Origin: JBFMAP01 sp964632135
Lineage (GTDB): Archaea; Micrarchaeota; Micrarchaeia; Burarchaeales; JBFMAP01
Assembly (NCBI GenBank): GCA_964632135.1
Contig: CAZWEI010000030.1
Span: 1-15,525 of the forward strand
Direction of reading: 5' to 3'
Length of the DNA stretch: 15,525 nucleotides
Positions 12,323-15,525 of this stretch are shown piece after piece (position 1 is the stretch's first letter; each line of letters begins with the position of its first letter). The notes below the pieces were generated by a model, which saw nothing but the letters and a program-made list of their open reading frames with translations, had not been told where the DNA came from and ran no database searches. Made by a program: the position numbers and the translations under genes.

Positions 12323-13459
12323 TCACGCTGGAGAAGAAGCGGGAGGCGGGCGGACGCCGAGCTGCCTGTAAAGCGTTTCCTTTTCTATCGGCAAATCGAT
12401 TCCGAGAACCTTGTGAATGAAAAGGAAAATATCAACTGCCTTTTCAGGCTCGAGCTTGCTCGCGAGAAGGACGTCCCGTATCGTCGCGCGCTTGTCTATC
12501 AACTCGTACAGCAGGATTCCGTTTCTGCCAAACCTGTTGTATATTGCGAGCCCCTCTGTGCCGTACTCGCGCTTGATCTCATCGGGCGTCATGGTCTCAA
12601 CGAGCACCGCGCCCCTGTCCACGAGAAACGCGAGGATGCCGTCTATGCGCTGGAGGGAGAGGCCCGTCTCGCGCGCAATCCTCGCGGTGTTGCGCTTGTT
12701 GTCTATGGCTTTCCATAATTTTCTCCCGTCGTTCTGGAATTTCGCGAGAAGTTCTGCCTCCATGGTGGCTTTTTTGAAAATGTTGATGTCGCGCTTTATA
12801 GGAACGTCGACCGCAATAATGCGTATCTCGCCGTCGATAGGAATCGGGGATTCGTCGTGAAGCGGCGCCTCGACGGAGCTCGCCGCGAACGGGGATTTTA
12901 TTTCCTCCGGCTCGCCCTCGGGCTCGCCGCCTGCACCCGCGCCGCCGCTAGGGCGCTCGAGTTTTATTATTCCCTCCTCGTCCATGAACTCGAGAATCTC
13001 GACCAGTTTGGATTCGCTTATGCCAGTCTCCTTTAAAATTTCCTCCGCCGTCTTCTCGCCGTCGATTAGGTTGTAAACCTCGACGCCCACCTTGCCGAAC
13101 TTGTCGAAAATCGTCTTCTCGAGGGGACTCATCGCATCCGAGGGCTTTCCGGCAGGCTCGCCGGCGGTTTCAGGCGTCTCTGGGGAAGGCGCGGATTGCT
13201 CGGCAGTCTCGCGCTTGAAAGGTTTTTCAAAATTTACGGCGCCCTGCGCGTCCATGAAATCAAGAATCGCGGACAGCCTGTCCTCGCCAAGTCCGGTCTC
13301 GCTGAGAACCTGCTTCACCGTCTTCTTCGCGCCCATCGCCATGTACGCGCGCAGCCCCTCGTCCCCGAACTTCTTCACGAGCGCGCTCTGGAACTTGAAC
13401 CTCTCGATAGTGCCGAGTTCTTTTTTCTGCACCCTGTTGCTCAGGAGCGACTCATCCAT
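12323..13459 (-). CDS. Protein with four tandem helix-turn-helix-like modules
   Basis: Unrecognised 378-aa soluble protein. A ~58-residue module recurs at about 23-80, 112-169, 232-290 and, more divergently, 296-355, with the pattern KFGxxGxxxYxxIDGxKTxxEILxETGxxxxxxxEILxFMxxxGxxxxE. Each looks like a small winged helix (helix, turn, recognition-like helix, then a hydrophobic tail). Modules 1 and 2 and modules 2 and 3 are separated by flexible Pro/Glu/Gly-rich linkers (82-110 and 171-205). A segment at 206-230 (PIPIDGEIRIIAVDVPIKRD) is beta-like. No signal peptide or membrane helix is seen. ATG 13459 follows GTGATTCC, a usable site. A TATA-like stretch at 13494-13503 on this strand may give it its own promoter. 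Function unknown; protein-protein or DNA binding are both possible. Confidence 0.8.
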   Translation of the reverse strand: MDESLLSNRVQKKELGTIERFKFQSALVKKFGDEGLRAYMAMGAKKTVKQVLSETGLGEDRLSAILDFMDAQGAVNFEKPFKRETAEQSAPSPETPETAGEPAGKPSDAMSPLEKTIFDKFGKVGVEVYNLIDGEKTAEEILKETGISESKLVEILEFMDEEGIIKLERPSGGAGAGGEPEGEPEEIKSPFAASSVEAPLHDESPIPIDGEIRIIAVDVPIKRDINIFKKATMEAELLAKFQNDGRKLWKAIDNKRNTARIARETGLSLQRIDGILAFLVDRGAVLVETMTPDEIKREYGTEGLAIYNRFGRNGILLYELIDKRATIRDVLLASKLEPEKAVDIFLFIHKVLGIDLPIEKETLYRQLGVRPPPASSPA

Positions 13460-13506
13460 GGAATCACGTAGTGATAAAGAGTATTCGTAGTAGGTATATA
13501 AAAATC

Positions 13507-13839
13507 TTAAGACTCGCCAGAAGAAGCGGCAGGCGTTTCCCCCTCCTCCTCCTTTTCCTCGCCTGTCTTTTCCTTTTCCCCGAACTCGATCTCGTAGACG
13601 GTTTGAAGCGTGAGGAGGTGGAGTTTTTCCATGAACTCGAAGAGCTCGATGAACTTCCCCTCCTCGAGCCCAAGTTCCGCGCGCAGCTCCTCCGCGGATT
13701 TTTTCCCGTCGACGTGCATGTACGCGGCCATCCCGCCCTCGCCGTGTTTCTCAATCAGCTCCTTCTCGAGATTGAACCGCCTCGACGCGCCCAGCTCCTC
13801 CTTCCTCGGGATTATGCCGAGAAGTTCCTCGCGGACCAT
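13507..13839 (-). CDS. Single-module paralogue of the downstream HTH-repeat protein
   Basis: 110 aa with one copy of the same module at 23-80 (KHGEGGMAAYMHVDGKKSAEE...), preceded by MVREELLGIIPRKEELG, which aligns with the start of the larger neighbour (MDESLLSNRVQKKELG). That alignment is why I pick ATG 13839 over upstream ATGs at 13845 and 13854 or a TTG at 13872. The C-terminus is a highly acidic Glu/Lys tail (85-105). It precedes the larger paralogue by 47 bp, so the pair arose by duplication and is probably co-expressed. A minus-strand TATA-like TATAAAAA (13890-13897) stands about 50 bp upstream. Confidence 0.75.
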   Translation of the reverse strand: MVREELLGIIPRKEELGASRRFNLEKELIEKHGEGGMAAYMHVDGKKSAEELRAELGLEEGKFIELFEFMEKLHLLTLQTVYEIEFGEKEKTGEEKEEEGETPAASSGES

Positions 13840-13889
13840 AGACATCAGCCACATCAACGGACAGAACAACAAACAAATACGGACATAAG

Positions 13890-13937
13890 TTTTTATACCA
13901 AATATCGTAATTACTACTGTGCGCGGTATTTAAAACT
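13890..13937. promoter_or_regulatory. Divergent promoters between the HTH-repeat pair and the HTH/coiled-coil gene
   Basis: On the minus strand GGTATAAAAACTT (TATA at 13890-13897) serves the gene starting at 13839. On the plus strand TATTTAAAACTT (about 13926-13937) lies some 60 bp before the ATG at 13995, leaving a leader that ends with GGAGTTGTGAAGC. The two cores are about 35 bp apart, so a regulator bound here could control both sides together. Confidence 0.5.
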
Positions 13938-13994
13938 TACCTGAAAATATAGTTCGGTTAGCTGTGGTTGGATTTGCGGTTGGAGTTGTGAAGC

Positions 13995-15161
13995 ATGCCG
14001 CTCGACGAACTTCTCATAAACACCGGCGTGGACGCGCTCATCAAACTCGTGCGCGCGAAGGGCAGGGTCGAACTGTCGGACGCCGCGAAGGAGCTCGGCA
14101 TATCCTACGGCGCGCTCGAGGAGTGGGGGCGCGCGCTCGAGGAGGAGGGAATCTTAAAGATAGAGTACAAGTTCACAAAAGTATATCTGATTTGGGTCAC
14201 GAGCACGGACGCGCAGCTCGCGCAGAAAAAGGAGGACATCGTCGATAAGAAAGTGGAGCTCACGCGCGACCTGGAGTCGGTGGTAGAGCGGATCGGCGGC
14301 CGCGAAAGGGAACTGGACAACCTTCAGGCGGAGTTCGCGAAAATCGTCGTGGTGTTCGACACGAAGATGAAGGACATCAAGTTGCGTCTCGACGAACTGA
14401 AGGCTGTTGAGAAAGACAAGGACGAGATAATAAAGAGGCACACCGAGGAGAAGGAGAGAATAAAGAAGGACGTTGTCGCGCTTGAGCAGAGCCTGCGCGC
14501 GAGCGAGAACAAGATTCCTGACGTGAAGGGAACGATTGCGACCATAAGCACGCAGCTGGAAAAAATCGACAAGGACATTCCGAAATTCAAGGATTTCGGG
14601 GAGCAGAGCAAGAAGGTGATAGCAGAGGCGAGCGCCGCGCTCAAACTTATAAATGAACAGCAGTCGCAGTACAAGGCGCTCAAGGAACTCCAGGCTACGT
14701 TCGCGAACAGGATAGAACAGTACGAGAGCACGATTAAGAAAATCGACGAGGAGCTCGGGAAGGCGAAGGAGAAACTGGGCGAGATCGACAAGGGCGAGAG
14801 CATCGACAAGATGAAGACCCAGCTGAACGTGGAGATTGCAGAGGTGAAAGGCTTCACCGAGAAATTCGACAACCTGCTCAGCAAGAGGGCGGAAACCGAG
14901 GACTTCCTGAAAAGGATGCATGAGGAGGCGAGGAAACTCGAGCAGCAGGCGTCGATTCTTTTGAAGGAGGTTGACATGCTGAGGATGGAAGGCGGGGAGA
15001 AAAGCCTTGAGGAAGTCAAATCAAAGGCAGAGGAGATAAAGAGCAAGGTCGATGTTGTGAAGAGCGAGGAGAAGAAGTTCGAGGAGAAGCGCGAGGAGTT
15101 GAGGGGGATGCTCAGGAAACTGCTCGAGGAGAGCGATGAGGGGAAACCCAAACATAAATAG
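13995..15161 (+). CDS. N-terminal winged-helix protein with long coiled coil
   Basis: Unrecognised 388-aa protein. Residues 1-66 form a winged helix-turn-helix (VELSDAAKELGISYGALEEW at 26-45, then ILKIEYKFTKVYLIWV). Residues ~75-385 are almost entirely charged heptad-like coiled coil rich in Glu, Lys and Leu, with no signal peptide or membrane helix. The stop overlaps the likely start of the next gene, a secretion/pilus ATPase, by 26 bp, so the two are translationally linked. This suggests a cytoplasmic partner or scaffold of that machine, not a general transcription factor (inference). ATG 13995 is preceded by GGAGTTGTGAAGC. Confidence 0.82.
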   Translation: MPLDELLINTGVDALIKLVRAKGRVELSDAAKELGISYGALEEWGRALEEEGILKIEYKFTKVYLIWVTSTDAQLAQKKEDIVDKKVELTRDLESVVERIGGRERELDNLQAEFAKIVVVFDTKMKDIKLRLDELKAVEKDKDEIIKRHTEEKERIKKDVVALEQSLRASENKIPDVKGTIATISTQLEKIDKDIPKFKDFGEQSKKVIAEASAALKLINEQQSQYKALKELQATFANRIEQYESTIKKIDEELGKAKEKLGEIDKGESIDKMKTQLNVEIAEVKGFTEKFDNLLSKRAETEDFLKRMHEEARKLEQQASILLKEVDMLRMEGGEKSLEEVKSKAEEIKSKVDVVKSEEKKFEEKREELRGMLRKLLEESDEGKPKHK

Positions 15162-15525
15162 TCGTGTTGTTGGTGGTATTTTGGCTGAGGAAAAAAAGTC
15201 TGATGTGAAGGTTGGCGCGATCGCGGACGTGAAGGCCGGCGCGCTCGCCGAGGAGAAGGCGGGAAAGCTCATCGAGTCCTACTCATTCGACGCAGAGGGC
15301 ATACCAGTTAATATCCAAATAGTCGATAAGGGCGAGTTCGTATTCAACTACAACGTGTTCATCCCAGGCCTGGGCGAGGGGACGAAAATCGTTTTGAATA
15401 CATTGAAGGGCGAGCTCATCACAGAGGTGAAACTCGACATCGCGGAGATGATAGATCCGAAGATGGCCGCGGAGGTTAAGAAGAAATTCGAGGAGAAGGC
15501 GTTCAGGCTTCTCGGCAAGCATTTC
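15136..15525 (+). CDS. Type II/IV secretion system (archaeal pilus) ATPase, N-terminal part, runs off the window
   Basis: First 130 codons of a longer gene. After a variable leader, the sequence SYSFDAEGIPVNIQIV, GEFVFNYNVFIPGLGEGTKI and LKGELITEVKLDIAEMID, then KKKFEEKAFRLLGKHF, resembles the N-terminal domain found before the RecA-like motor in archaeal TadA/FlaI/GspE-family ATPases, which power assembly of type IV pilus-like filaments or secretion. The Walker motifs would lie beyond 15525, so the family call rests on this domain only. The start could be ATG 15136 (after GAGGAGAG, overlapping the preceding gene) or TTG 15181 (after GGTGGT). Confidence 0.72.
   Translation, partial: MRGNPNINSRVVGGILAEEKKSDVKVGAIADVKAGALAEEKAGKLIESYSFDAEGIPVNIQIVDKGEFVFNYNVFIPGLGEGTKIVLNTLKGELITEVKLDIAEMIDPKMAAEVKKKFEEKAFRLLGKHF

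Noticed and set aside
14154..15151. Long minus-strand open frames opposite the coiled-coil gene
   Set aside because: They are mirror frames of Glu/Lys-rich coiled coil, giving Leu/Ser/Phe-rich low-complexity products with no domain, while the plus strand has a coherent HTH plus coiled coil.
1..15525. CRISPR array, tRNA or rRNA genes, transposase
   Set aside because: No regularly spaced repeats, cloverleaf-like sequences, rRNA blocks or transposase motifs were seen by reading the window; very diverged examples could be missed without tools.

Overview
The window looks like part of an archaeal genome, most likely a DPANN-type lineage (Diapherotrites/Micrarchaeota-like) or a similar uncultured archaeon. 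Five things point there: a CTP-dependent (archaeal-type) riboflavin kinase with an N-terminal helix-turn-helix, a ThiN-type thiamine-phosphate synthase domain, the N-terminal domain of an archaeal type II/IV secretion (pilus) ATPase, TATA-like boxes about 25-30 bp before starts (some apparently leaderless), and GGTGAT/GGAGGTG ribosome-binding sites. The lineage is inferred from gene content only. The DNA is gene-dense; no intergenic gap exceeds about 220 bp. I see no tRNA, rRNA, CRISPR array or transposase.

Left part (1-4544). On the minus strand a small oxidative-stress/flavin unit runs sod -> a 38-codon ferritin-like ORF -> ribK. A shared AT-rich promoter separates sod from a divergent uppP (polyprenyl-diphosphate phosphatase). 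Converging on uppP is a 536-aa fusion of a ThiN domain with an AIR-synthase/HypE/ThiL-like (PurM-fold) domain.

Centre (3984-8760). A minus-strand operon encodes a NuoE-like subunit (hydC), a NuoF-like flavoprotein (hydB), a complete [FeFe] hydrogenase catalytic subunit (hydA) and a small multi-pass membrane protein. The gene order and domains match bacterial trimeric NAD(P)-linked or electron-bifurcating hydrogenases (HydABC/Hnd). However, HydB here ends right after its NuoF core and lacks the usual C-terminal two-[4Fe-4S] domain, while it carries an extra cysteine-rich N-terminus. A perfect 16-bp palindrome containing the TATA box lies upstream, and a GC-rich inverted repeat sits in the divergent spacer before asnA.

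Right part (8880-15525). On the plus strand are ammonia-dependent asparagine synthetase (asnA), a small cupin, and an RNB-family ribonuclease. The ribonuclease gene is bracketed by 11-bp inverted repeats and, outside those, by a related direct repeat. Then two minus-strand paralogues built from a repeated ~58-residue helix-turn-helix-like module diverge from a plus-strand pair: a helix-turn-helix/coiled-coil protein overlapping the start of a secretion/pilus ATPase that runs off the window. This last cluster is the least explained part and may be an uncharacterised surface-appendage or secretion system.

As a whole the gene set suits an anaerobe or microaerotolerant fermenter that disposes of NAD(P)H electrons as H2, keeps superoxide and iron defence, and makes its own asparagine, FMN and possibly thiamine phosphate.
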